Shown here one piece after another: positions 37,572 to 49,280 of a stretch of DNA of 64,000 nucleotides; the stretch's first letter is position 1, and the number at the start of each line of letters is the position of its first letter. The notes under the pieces are model-generated. The model was given only the letters and a program-made list of their open reading frames with translations, did no database searches and was not told the origin of the DNA. The DNA lies in the NCBI RefSeq assembly GCF_001638985.1, contig NW_017265137.1, forward strand, positions 709,054-773,053, in the 5' to 3' direction. A program made the position numbers and the translations under genes. The DNA is from Phycomyces blakesleeanus NRRL 1555(-). Its lineage: Eukaryota; Mucoromycota; Mucoromycetes; Mucorales; Phycomycetaceae.

Positions 37572-38152
37572 GATTTTCAAAGAAAACAAGGAGAAGGAGG
37601 AGGAGGAAGAAGAGGAAAATTAGCGGAACTGGCCGACCTTTGTAAGTATAAAAATAAAGACTTCTCATCGGTCTTTTTCTTTAGAACCTTCTCTTGTAGA
37701 ATGTTAAGTGGTCACAAGTCCGATCTCATTCCCAATCTCTCTGTTTAGAGGAGGACAACTAACAAACCTCTCTAGTATTCTGCTATTCTGGGTACACAAA
37801 TCTCGCAGTCTCTCCTTTTCTCTAATAGATCTACGCACATTTTTAACGGTATTTTTTCTAGATTTTCTTTTTTAGTAGGTTAAACGGCAATTTACACACA
37901 ATATATATTTTTATACACACAAACGCACAAATATGTTTAAATGTAATTTGTATATATAGTTTTTTATTTATTTTTTATTACCAAAAAAAATTATATATAA
38001 AAAATAAGCTAATAATAAAAGCATTACTCAGTACGAGCCTGTTAGGTTTTTATTTGAAATAATAATTTTTAACAGAAATTGATAATAAAATAAAATAAAA
38101 TAAAATAAAAGGTTAATATCAAATACAATTATTAATGCTGTCATTATTATCA
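37572..38152. other. Spacer between GLO2 and NDUFB8
   Basis: Promoter side of GLO2. AT-rich, no gene seen. Confidence 0.6.
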
Positions 38153-38926
38153 TCAACTTACTCCACGAGGACGGATATCGGCCTCACGAGCACCAAGTTC
38201 CTCGGTCAATCCACCAAAAGGATAAGTACGCTGGATCTATTGTGGTATTTTGAACATTAGATTCCAAATTATTATTTTTATTAAATTAAATTAAATTAAA
38301 TTTTATTATATTAAATTAAATTAAATTGCATTGCATTTCATTTCATTTTATAATCCCTTTTTCTTCCTAGCTATATCACAAATACATTTATATAATACTC
38401 ACCACAGGACGCTCGGGGTTAACCTTGTAGATGAAACCAGCAAAAGCAGCCATTGAAGCAAAGAACACACCAATTTGAGCAAGAGCCTTGTAAGGGCTGT
38501 ATGTATGCAGATCAGGAGCCCAGACACCCATAATTTCGTCTTCTTCATGAACCTGTTATTCATATACACATCCCATCCAACATACAATAGACACACATTT
38601 ATATAATGTCAGTCATCATTTATAACCCCAATCTAAAATAAATAAAAATAATAATAATAAAAAAAGATAATCTCGTCTCTTATTCATCCAAAATCCTCAT
38701 TTACATTCTCGCCAAAGTTACGCTTGTCCTGGGGATCCCACCAGCCAAAAGGTCCACGGGCCTGGCTGCTGTTGTAAGGAAGGTTGGGGTAGTCGCCAAT
38801 CTGGGGATCCTCAACAACCTTGCCGGTGTTCAAGGTTGACTGAGCACGAACAACCAGCATAGAGGGTCTGCTGGCAGCGGCGAGACGTGCATTCAAGAGT
38901 CGGGTGGTCGTCGTGCGAAGGGCCAT
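38153..38926 (-). CDS. NDUFB8: Complex I subunit NDUFB8/ASHI
   Basis: Exons 38926-38705, 38552-38403, 38236-38153 (minus), 151 residues. Accessory subunit of the membrane arm of mitochondrial NADH:ubiquinone oxidoreductase. The N-terminus (MALRTTTTRLLNARLAAASR) is a mitochondrial presequence. The family core is present: DPQIGDYPNLPY, QARGPFGWWDPQDKRNFGEN, then across the splice VHEEDEIMGVWAPD, followed by one transmembrane helix (ALAQIGVFFASMAAFAGFIY) and PFGGLTEELGA. Presence of complex I excludes fermentative yeasts that have lost it. A donor-like GGA|GTAAGT overlaps the last codons, so a different C-terminus is possible. Confidence 0.93.
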
Positions 38927-39887
38927 AACGTTTAAGATAGTGCAATTTACCGGATACGGTTGAAAACACACTTGTGTTTTGTCGCGACATACTTCCTACC
39001 CTTGGTGCAAGTCACGTTTGCTGGCGTCATGAATTTCCAAGACCAAAAGGATAAAAAAAAAATTAAGAAAAAAAAAAAAAGATTTAAAAAAAAAAAGAAA
39101 GTTAAACAGAATAGAATGAAATTAAATACAATCAAGTCTTTTATCCTTTGAGCCAAGACTTATAACAAGGCTTCTTATTTTGTACATAATATATATAAGG
39201 GGGAGAAAATTTTTTGTGTGTGTAGGGCAGGGTGGCCCATAGAAATCAAGCAATTATATCTCTTTTTTTTTTTCTTCAAAAATAAAATAAAATAAAATAA
39301 ATTGGTTTAATTTCAACAAAACATATTTGGGCGTACGATTCTAAAGACTTGTGTAGTAATTGATAAATTCCACGGCGTCGACTTCTTTAAAAGTTCGTTA
39401 AAGAAGTATCTTTCAATTAACCAATCCTCCAAGTATACACAAATCTATACGTTATTTATTGGTAATCAAGTCTGCCTTTTCCCTACCACATTTTATGGTA
39501 ATCTCAATAGACAATATATGGAATAGATTAGTATGTATAAAGTACTTGGATAAAAGTTCAATTGAATTTCTACTAAAGGAAATATATATATATATATATT
39601 TATATTCAACATATATCTTTCATTTTCTTTACTCAATCATTTCTACTTTGCGGTGTACTTTGTATTGCATTTAACTTGCATGATTTTTGTACATTTATTT
39701 TAAAGAAAAATAAAATACGCACAAGCCACACACACACACACACCACAATACATTATCTATGCATTTTCCTGTCTTTTATTATATAAGATATATCATATAC
39801 GCATCTAGTCTGAGACTGAACCTTTGAAGATTCTCTGTCTTTATTTGGGAACCAAGGACGCCAAAAAGGATCATTGACACTTTCACC
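38927..39887. other. Divergent promoter region of NDUFB8 and the WDR6 gene
   Basis: 961 bp, with A-rich stretches at 39053-39100 and CA repeats near 39728. No gene seen. Confidence 0.6.
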
Positions 39888-40246
39888 ATGAGCTTATTTC
39901 CGGTCCACGAAGAGGTAAATATAAAATAAAAATCCAGAAATCTCAATGATGAATCCCGGATTATGATTTAGGCCATGCAAATGAATGCCTATATACAATT
40001 AAACAATTAAACAAATAAATAAATAATTTTTCTTTTTCTTTTTTCAAAGCCGATGCAAAAGGATCTTTTTGCTGGTATTGTAACCAGCCTGACTTTCCAC
40101 AGCGAGTCTATTTTAGTAGCAGGACATGGTCCTTTCTTGAAAGTATACAATGTCCAGACGGGATCTCTTTTGGCTTGTGAAGAGGTATTGCCAGCCAATA
40201 GAATCCATCGTATTGTTCCTGGTAAATATATGAGTATACAAGTTTT

Positions 40247-40284
<38 letters not shown>

Positions 40285-43200
40285 CTTTACATTATACAAA
40301 ATATTAAAATGCATATAAAGTTCCTCGGGTTGTATACAATGGATCAACAGAATCAAGAACACTAGCTATATATGGCTCGAAATTTTTGAGTATAGTTCAA
40401 TTGAACGTCTCTGAAAACCAGGCCAGGTAATTAAAATTCAATGCAGATACAAATATGTATTATTGAATAAATGAATGAGTGAGCGAATTGAAATAAATGT
40501 ATGTAACCTAATTTTATCTATTTTTCTGCTTTAGTATCTCAGTAATTCAAGCATATGGACCTTTTCCTGACTGGATTATGGACGCTCAGTGGTTAAAGCC
40601 AGAAAATGCAAGTGATTATTAATGTGCTTATCAGTAAATAAATAAATATATATATATTAATATATATATATTTAAATAGCAAGACCAATGGGATCAAGTA
40701 CCTTTTGAAATTGCACTTGCATACGCCCACAATTACGTCGAGATTTACAACATTAGCACTAGTACTCCGGAGCGTATTTACCAAATCCAATGTCAGGTTC
40801 GATGCATTCTGTACTCTGCACGCTTTTCTGGCCACACACTCGCGTCTCTTCAATTGGCTTCAGGAACAGTATTCAATCAGGTACATATCTGGAAAGTTAG
40901 CGAAAGAGACGAGGAAGGAGATGGTCGAGTGTCCCACAAACTTGTGGGCCATGAAGGTGTTATTTTTGGGGTTCGGTTTAGTCCAGACAATTCAATGCTA
41001 GTAAGTGTGTCAGACGACAGAACAATCCGAGTCTGGCCTTTGAAAGAAGATTCTACAGGAAGGTAAGAAATAAAGAATTACACAAAGTACAAAATATTAT
41101 CATTTTACCTTTTCTTTTTCTTTTTCTAGAATACCAAATCCTTGTATCATCTTTGGACACACAGCTCGTGTTTGGGATTGTCAATTTGTGGATGAGTATC
41201 TTGTCAGCATTTCAGAGGTATGTATAAAATAGATGGTCTGGATTTGTCTTGCTTACTATAAAAGAAACACAAACATAAAAAGGATTTGACATGTAGAGTG
41301 TGGAAGAACGGTTTATTGACCGGTAAAGATGAAGAAAACGCCTCGGATGTTGACTGCCTGGCTTGCTGGGAAGGCCACGTAGGAAAGAACGTGTGGAGCT
41401 GTGCGATTAGTCCGGAACACAAGATGGTTGCTACAGGTGGTCAGGATTCTGGTATCCGCTTGTGGTCCCTTGTGTCAATAAAAAAAAACAAGATTGGTAA
41501 ATATCGAATTTTTTTTTTTTTTTTTTTGGGGGGGGGGGGGGGGGACTCAAAGCAAAAAAGAAAAGAAACTATTTTAATTTTGTTATAACATCCCCCCCCC
41601 CCAAAAAAAAAAAAGAAAAAAGAAAGAAAAAGAAATAATAATAATTAATATTAACAATATTAATAATTTTACTAGAATCTGAAGATGATTTGGCTTGTCT
41701 TGCCCTCCCACCTCAGTTCACAGATGACTATGTTCGTAACTTTGTTCTGGCTAGTGACAAAAAAGCAATAGTTGCTACCAACAACGGGTACGTTAAATTA
41801 TATCGTCTTGTATTATACCTATGCCTATATGTTAAAAGAAACTAAGCTGTTAAACATATTTCAGTCATTTCCTCCAATTCGATGCTTCTACCGAACCTGG
41901 TACTTGGAAATCAGTCCACAGTGATCAGGATTATCGTGGATATGCTATGCTCCAAGCATCTTCTTGTGGACGTCTTGTTGTAGCAGGCAGTATGGGAGGC
42001 CATCTGTTGATGTTTAACACCGATCGTTCGTTTGAGCCTGTCAAGGTAGCCGTCCACCAGCAAAAGATTTTTGAGATGTTTATTGAAGCCTCTACAGGTA
42101 TGTCTTTTTAACAAAAATTAAATAAACGTTAAAGTAATACCGTATAGTCTATCATAACTAATTTGTCTTATTAAAAATAAAATAAAATCAAATACAAATA
42201 ACAATAGACAAAAATGTATTCTACATCATCTCTCATGCTTACAACGGAAAGGTCTATATGCACAGATTGAATATCAGGGCTCCTTCCGAGGTATGTATTT
42301 ATGGCTTACTAAATTACTCATAGTTATATCAAATACTAACATGTGTGTACCTGTTGCTGTTGTTATTAGCCTACCTTTGAGACTCTTTATCAACTAGAAC
42401 TCCCTATCGAGCGTACGACTATTGTCTGCACTGCATTAACCGAGCAACAAGGCCTGTTGATTTGTGGATCCCGTGAATCTGCTCTTCTCATCTACAGACT
42501 TCCAGGACTTGGAAATCCTTCGAAAGAAGAAATCATGCCAGTAATACCCTTGATTCAGCTGAGAAGAACCCACGGACGCCAATGTGTGAGCTCAGTCGTG
42601 ATCAAGCCAAAGGATCTCACAGACAGTTCTGAAGATATCCTGTTCTGGACAACAGGAAGAGATGGAGGTTACATCCAATATAGACTCAGAAACCTCTTGG
42701 AGAAAGAAACGATCATCAACACCGAGGAAACACAACTTGGCATTGCTAGTCGAGGCGACACTATAACCGAAACCAAGGATTTGGTACTTGAAAAGGTTTA
42801 TCGTAACAGAGTCACAAAAGGATGGCTGGAAGGTGCCATTTTTGTAGACGGCCAACTTCTTTTGCTGGGCTTCTATCGCAAGAGATTCTTTGTATATAAC
42901 GAACAAAAGAACTTTGAGGTAATACATATACAAAATTAGATAAGATGGTTCTGTAAGCTTATAAATCGAAACGCGTGTAGATGATGTCTGTTGCTTGCGG
43001 AGGTGCTCACCGTCGATGGCAATTCATTACACGCGACGCAAAGTTGAATACTGCAACATTTGCTTTTATTCGAAAAGAGGTGGTAAGTAATTCTTTTAAC
43101 CAAAATAAAGAGAAAAGAGTTGCTTATTATTCTATTACTGTTATTATTGCTTCAACAATAGCTATATTCTTACTTTAGAGACGGATCGAGTATTAGTGGT

Positions 43201-43924
43201 GGATTTAATGAAAGCATTCTGTTGGACAATTACCACGGGAGAGATGTGCGTGCTATTCGATACATGAGTAAGTTGGACAGCAATCTATCTATCTATCTAT
43301 CTATCTATATATATATATATATTTCGGCTTAAATAATAATAACAACAACTTGGTCTAGAGCTGTTTCCCGATAGTCCTGCACCAGAACCTCTGTTGTTTG
43401 CTACAGGTGGTGAAGATACGATTCTCAGACTTCAACAATGTAAGCCCTACAAGGTTTATTTAGCTTTTTAAAAAGTATATATAATATATATATAATATAT
43501 ATATAGGAATTCTTTTTCGGTTGTGCTCATTACTGGTAATATTAACAACAACAAAAACAATAATAATTATAATCATAGATATGCCATCATCCGATTCAAA
43601 GTTCGTTACACTTGCTACCATCCGAAAACATACTTCTGCTATCAAGAGTATAGAGTGGAGTAAAGGTACAGGCAGCTAAATGCACACACCGATACATACA
43701 TATATATGTATATATATCAAGGTTTTCTTTTTATTTAACAAAAGATTGATTTGATTTTAATGTAGGCATTTCCACACTTCTTTTCACCAGTGGTGCTCAC
43801 GAAGAACTTCGATGCTGGAAGATCGAGGCAAAACAAGCTACTCCACCCAATAGTATGATTCCATTGAGTGTACATTGTCTTGAGTGGGCAACATGTCCCT
43901 TTGTGAGGCAAATATTACTACTAC

Positions 43925-43970
<46 letters not shown>

Positions 43971-44010
43971 CAAGCTATCAAAACTCATAGCCGTTAATAT
44001 TATCATTATC

Positions 44011-44041
<31 letters not shown>

Positions 44042-45356
44042 ATATTAATATATTCTTGATTTCTTTAGTGAGACAAGTGAAACCAGAATTATGGACATTA
44101 CTGTTGTTCTTGTAGATGCCGCACGCGGACTTCATTTGGTTGGTGCTGTCTATTCTGACTCTATGATCAGAGTAAGTTACAACCAAACTTTGCGAACCGT
44201 GTATAAATATACATGTTCGAATTACTTTTTTACTGATTAATCTTTTAATTAGATCTGGCTATTTAATGAGACGACTCGCAAGTTCTCACTTGTTGTAGAT
44301 GGTACTTGGCATGCCAAGTGTATTCTTCAGATTGAACATATAATTATTCCAGGTAAGAAATAAATAAATAAATATGCATAATATTAACATAGTATAGGTC
44401 TCTGAATTAATACTAATTCAATTCAATTCAATTCAATTCAATTCAACTATCCTTTAGACGAACAAGGGCGTGATCGCCTATTGTTCTTTACTTCTGCAAC
44501 AGATGGAAGGTATAAATGAATATATATATATATATATATATACATTTTCTTAATTGTTTTTAATTTATTTTGTAGAGTTGCATGTTGGGATATAAGCGAG
44601 TCTCTTTATGATGCTCTTAATCATGTTGATCTGGAAGTGGATCCTACAAAACCTGCTGTCAAATTGACTGAACCTGTATTTTATTACAGTGCTCACATGT
44701 CAGGTGTGAATGCTCTTCAAGTTACGACCTACAAAGGTAAGCTTTAAATTATTTTTCTAGAAAGTATATGTGTGATTATTAATTTAGTATTCTTATTACC
44801 ATTTTTTTTTAAAAAAAAAAAAAGATTCCAAGCATCTGTTGTTCATTACTGGTGGTGAAGACAATGCTGTAGCTGCTGCTGTAGTAAATACATGTCCATT
44901 TGAGGCTGTTGGAAAACCTTTTATTATTCCAAATGGACATGCTTCTTCTGTCACAGGTAAAAATTCCCAAAAAGAAAAGAAAAGCACGCATACAACATGT
45001 ACAGCATTTATTCATTTATTCATTTATTTATTTATTTATTTAAAGGTGTAAATATTATTGGAAAGACGGTGTTTACTGTTTCTACTGATCAAAGATTGAA
45101 TCGATGGGAGATAGCGGACCATGGCAAGGATGGAGCATCTCTTGATATGGCAGATGCCATTTATGTGGATGTTCCTGACCCTTCTGCCATGGATTTGGTA
45201 CAATACAAGTAAGTCATTTTCTTTCATATTCTTTTCTTCTTGTCAATTTACACATTTTGATTCATTTTTGGAATTTCTTCCTTTACTTTCTACAGTGGCC
45301 AAATCCATATTGCTGTGACCGGCATAGGATTAGAAAGTGTCAAGACTACTCTTTAG
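39888..45356 (+). CDS. TRM734: WDR6/Trm734 WD40 protein (tRNA 2'-O-methylation partner)
   Basis: 23 exons: 39888-39914, 40050-40221, 40321-40426, 40535-40607, 40680-41062, 41130-41217, 41283-41496, 41676-41787, 41865-42097, 42208-42290, 42370-42918, 42981-43082, 43162-43267, 43359-43439, 43579-43665, 43766-43902, 44073-44171, 44253-44352, 44458-44509, 44576-44736, 44825-44956, 45046-45208, 45296-45356; about 1,106 residues, close to human WDR6. It scaffolds the Trm7/FTSJ1 methyltransferase for Nm34 in tRNA anticodons. Motifs: ILVAGHGPFLKVYN, GHEGVIFGVRFSPDN, VSVSDDRTIRVW, GHVGKNVWSCAISP, ATGGQDSGIRLW, CGGAHRRWQF, ATGGEDTILRL, ITGGEDNA, TVSTDQRLNRW. The intron after 40607 needs a GC donor. The 43902/44073 junction is ambiguous: an alternative GC donor with the acceptor at 44068 also keeps frame. 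Confidence 0.93.
41497..41675 (+). other. TRM734 intron 7 with a T/G-C/A homopolymer hairpin
   Basis: The intron contains T19-G17 (41509-41544) and then C11-A12 (41592-41614), which can pair as a stem of about 23 bp around a 47-nt loop. The G and C runs are the longest of their kind here apart from the C14 at 36005. Confidence 0.9.
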
Positions 45357-45616
45357 ATCCAAAAATTATGTTTCAACCCAAAAGTCTGCGTGTGTTTTTT
45401 TTTATATACAAAAAATATATATCTATCTATTCCTTTCTTCTTCTCTATCATTGTTTCAGGGACCCTCTTTTTTTATTTATTTCATATTTATTTATTTTTT
45501 TTTGGTTGATTTGCTGGTTGGTGGTCTAGTTGTTTGGTTGTTTGGTTAGGTCCTTTTTTCGCCAAACTTTGTTTATTTAGTTGATGTATGTGTGCGTCTT
45601 TCTTTCTTTCGTTCTT

Positions 45617-45853
45617 TTATCCCTGACGCTGCTTGTGCTTCTTGTTCTTGCTGCAGGTTACAAACAATTTTCCTCTACGTCTGACAGTCGAGCACCCGTC
45701 ACAGATCTTCTTTACTGACGATCGTACTTTCATTGTACGTACGAGGTTGAGGATGGGAGAATTGATGGTCTGGTGCTGGAAGGCAACCATCATGGGGTTC
45801 TGTGGTCGTGCCTGCTGGAATACGGATCGTGTGAACTGTGACAAGAATGACAT
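45617..45853 (-). CDS. RTC6: Mitochondrial ribosomal protein bL36m
   Basis: 78 residues, single exon. The C-terminal 38 residues are a complete bacterial-type L36: [20 protein letters not shown], then [18 protein letters not shown], with the zinc ligands CX2C, a third Cys and the final His in the right spacing. The N-terminal 40 residues (from [20 protein letters not shown]) look like a mitochondrial targeting sequence. It sits tail to tail with the WDR6 gene and head to head with the CLPB-like gene. Confidence 0.94.
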   Translation of the reverse strand: MSFLSQFTRSVFQQARPQNPMMVAFQHQTINSPILNLVRTMKVRSSVKKICDGCSTVRRRGKLFVTCSKNKKHKQRQG

Positions 45854-46164
45854 TATTTTTTTTTGTGTTGTGCCAAGAACAAACAAGACAAGACTTATAA
45901 AGAACCTGGGTAGTGTTTACCCATTTCTGAAAACGATAACCAATCGTGACTTTGATTTCCGCTTTTGGATATTTCAGACAGACAGACAGGCAGACAGAAA
46001 GTAAAAAAAAAAAAAAAAAATGTCCGGTAATATTTGGACTATAAAAGAGAAATGGAGATTAATTAATCAATTAATCAATTATTAAATTTAATTATTCGTT
46101 CTCTCTCTCTCTCTCTCTCTGTTTCCTTTTTCTTTTTTTATACTTTTCTCATTGCTGACACAAC
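45854..46164. promoter_or_regulatory. Short divergent promoter of bL36m and the CLPB-like gene
   Basis: Only 311 bp separate two start codons of genes for mitochondrial proteins facing away from each other, so they probably share control elements. A (CT)n run lies at 46101-46120 and an A18 run at 46003-46020. Confidence 0.55.
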
Positions 46165-49006
46165 ATGTGGAGAACTCATTTACCAAAAACAAAACCCTTG
46201 TTGGCAAGTGTAGCAGGGCTGGTAAAGACAAGTCTCGAAACACCACGCCTTTTGACTGGTTTAAGTCGACCCATGAATACAAAACCAGAAATAATGCGCT
46301 TTACAAGGGTGGCAAGATATCACCATCAAAAGATTTCTGCATCTCAGTATAGTCACTGGAGTAGTCGTATTGCCGTGGCTTCTGCAGTAGCTGCTGGTGC
46401 TACTGTTAGTGTAGGAGCAGTTGTTGCCAACCACAACACCGTTTATGCACTTGAAATAAGTGGTAACAGCTAAAAAAAAAAATTCCTTTTTGTTTTTGTT
46501 TTTTTTAACAAAGATTATGCAAAAGATATATAGATAAAAAGTACCCGTAGTCTAAAGAATTATAATACAATTCTCGATTATTATTATTATTGGTTGGTTG
46601 AACTCAAATAATCTAAATATACAAATATATGCGTTTTCAAAATATCTACACAGATCTGAGCAATAGAGTCTGTAAAGCCATTGTTCGCAATGATATTGGA
46701 CTTCTTCAAAAGTAAGAAATCAAGTGTTTCTATATAAATCATCAAGATATTGATTCTTTCTTTCTTTCTTTTTCTTTGTATTTTTTGTATTAGGCTTATC
46801 AAAGACCCTACATTTGATCCTAATGCCCGTCACCAAGGAGGATGGACACCTCTGGTAAACCATTGTAGCTATTATACATAATACACCGTATCAACCTAAT
46901 AAAAATTGTAGCAAGTGGCTGTCATTCAAGATAATGAGCCAGCAGTTAGACTTTTGTTAGAAAAAGGAGCAGGTAAAATAAAATAAGAATTCTTTACACA
47001 CAAAGCACAGCAAAAAAGAAAACTACAACCAATCAATCAATAAACCGATTCACTTACATATATGTATTATGTATTTAGATCCTAATGAGGTAGACCAGTA
47101 TATTCCTCGTACTAACCAAGAGGCCGCACTTCGTCAGACCGACTTCTCGCGCGAACTGATGCCATTCCGTGATTACCGTGATTATACTGCTCTGCACTAC
47201 GCTGTCATTATTGGCAATCCGACTGTGGTACAGCTACTGTTGGCCAATCTCGCGGATCCTTTGATCTCGAACTCTAGTGGGCTTACTCCACGTGAGTATC
47301 TTTACCATGTCCAGAGATACACTGGCGAAGACAATGAAGAGATCGAATACATGCTCCGAGAAAAAGAGGCAAGCTACTCGGTCGACAAGGCTGCTTACGA
47401 AGACCAAAAGAAGAAGGAGCGGATGCAAAAAGAAAAGGAGTATCGAAAGAAACATCCTTTGGAAGGAGCATTAAAGAATCGAATCGTCGGCCAATTGGGT
47501 CCAATCCATGCCTTGGCAAGTGCTATCCGGCGCAAGCAGAATGGCTGGCACGATGAAGAGCATCCTCTTGTATTCTTGTTTTGTGGATCGTCGGGAGTAG
47601 GAAAGACTGAATTGGCCAAAGGTAAAAAAAAAAAAGTGTTTATTTGTTATTCTTTTGATAAAGTGGTTTTCTTTTACTAATTAAAGAGAGAATTTTGTTT
47701 TATAGCTTTGGTGGAGTATTTGCATGGTGATCAACTAGACAAAGGATTTGTTCGTATTGATATGAGCGAGTTCCAGCACAAGGTAATAAATGAAGGGAAA
47801 AAAAGAGAGAGAGAGAGACAATATGCTTTTGACAAAATGACACATATGTCTAATATACATTTATCTATTTAACCAGCATGATGTATCCCGTTTTATTGGT
47901 TCTCCTCCAGGATATGTGGTAAATGAATCTTGAATTATTAGCTGAAAAAAAGAAAAGAAAAGCAAGACAATGATAATTGCTTACATTCGATATTTTTTTT
48001 CTTATTTAATAAAGGGATATGATGAAGGAGGACAACTGACAGAAAAGCTAAAAGAGTGTAAGTCTAATTACTATATTCTTTAGCCAATTATTTAATACTT
48101 TTATGTGTTCATATTAAATAGGTCCAAATGCTGTTGTGTTATTGGATGAAGTAGAAAAGGTGAGTGTTATGAGTAGAATTGAAAGAAGAAGAAAAATAAA
48201 TGATGTATATTTAATAATAATCATTTTTTTTGTACACAAATCTCAAGGCACACCCTGATGTTCTGACTGTTATGCTGCAACTATTTGATGAAGGCCGTAT
48301 CACAGACGGAAAGGGTACTACAGTAGAGTGCAAGGATGCAATCTTTATCATGACTTCAAACTTGGCTCAGCATGAAATTGCCGACGAAGCCGAGCTACTT
48401 CGATTAGAAGCCTCTGTTACTCGCGATGCCCAGTCCACCGGGACTGCCACAGCAACCGGAGTCGGTATTTCGCCAGCAGAGTCTTCAGGGTCTTTAGCAA
48501 AAACTGAGACCAACAAGGCAACAGGAGCAACGACTGACGAAAGCATTTCATTGTCGCGCCAGTTCATCGAAAAAGTCATCTATCCAATTCTGTACGATCA
48601 CTTCCGAAGAGATGAGTTTCTAGGTCGCATCAATGAAGTCCTCTTCTTTTTGCCGTTCAGTGAAGATGAGCTCCGAGAGATTACGGCAAAGGAGTTGAGA
48701 CGCTGGGCTGAAAAGGCAAAGTCGCGTCATGGGATTGAATTGAGCTGGGATAATGATGTGGTGGATGTGCTGGCACAGGGATACAACATTCGATATGGTG
48801 CACGCAGTATCAAGTATGAAGTAGAGCGTAAGGTGGTTAATTTGATCGCAAAGGCAAATGAGAATGATGAGGTCATGGATGGTGGACGAGTGCATTTTGT
48901 GGTTGAAAAATCGCAGGATGGCACTCACAAATTTGTTAAGCTTGAAATCCCCAAGAAGGGTGGAGAAGAAAAGAAGTCTGGGGGAGGATGGTTTAGCAAG
49001 AAATAG
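46165..49006 (+). CDS. CLPB: Mitochondrial ankyrin-AAA+ disaggregase, CLPB/Skd3 type
   Basis: Ten exons: 46165-46462, 46654-46711, 46794-46854, 46912-46972, 47079-47621, 47706-47782, 47877-47918, 48015-48057, 48122-48159, 48248-49006; 659 residues. Order: basic presequence (MWRTHLPKTKPLLASVAGL), hydrophobic Ala/Gly segment (about 70-90), ankyrin repeats (about 105-260; GGWTPLQVAVIQDNEPAVRL, DYTALHYAVIIGNPTVVQLL), charged coiled segment, then one HCLR-clade AAA+ module: Walker A GSSGVGKTELAK (about 330), pore loop PPGYVGYDEGG, Walker B VVLLDEVEK, sensor 1 IFIMTSN, Arg finger region EFLGRINEVLFFLP, sensor 2 IRYGARSIK. This is the animal Skd3 layout (ankyrin plus NBD2 only), not the two-ATPase Hsp78/Hsp104 layout of yeasts. 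All introns are GT-AG. Confidence 0.95.
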
Positions 49007-49280
49007 AAGCAGTCCATGTAGAATGTATTTTATTCAACTGTATTTAATTGTATTGTATTTAACTGTATTTGAGAATCTTTAAAAGAATTGATCGATTCAT
49101 ATTATTTTATTTTTTTGGTTTAATTTTATTCGAGTGCTATCTACATTATTTTCACAGGAATAGAAGGAAAAATGTTACATACTCTTCTTCTTCTTTTTTT
49201 TGTACGACAGTAATGAAGGGTTAAAGTGGAAAGGGTAAATAAAGAAAAGAAAAGATATATAGTAAAGGTTCTTTAGAGAC

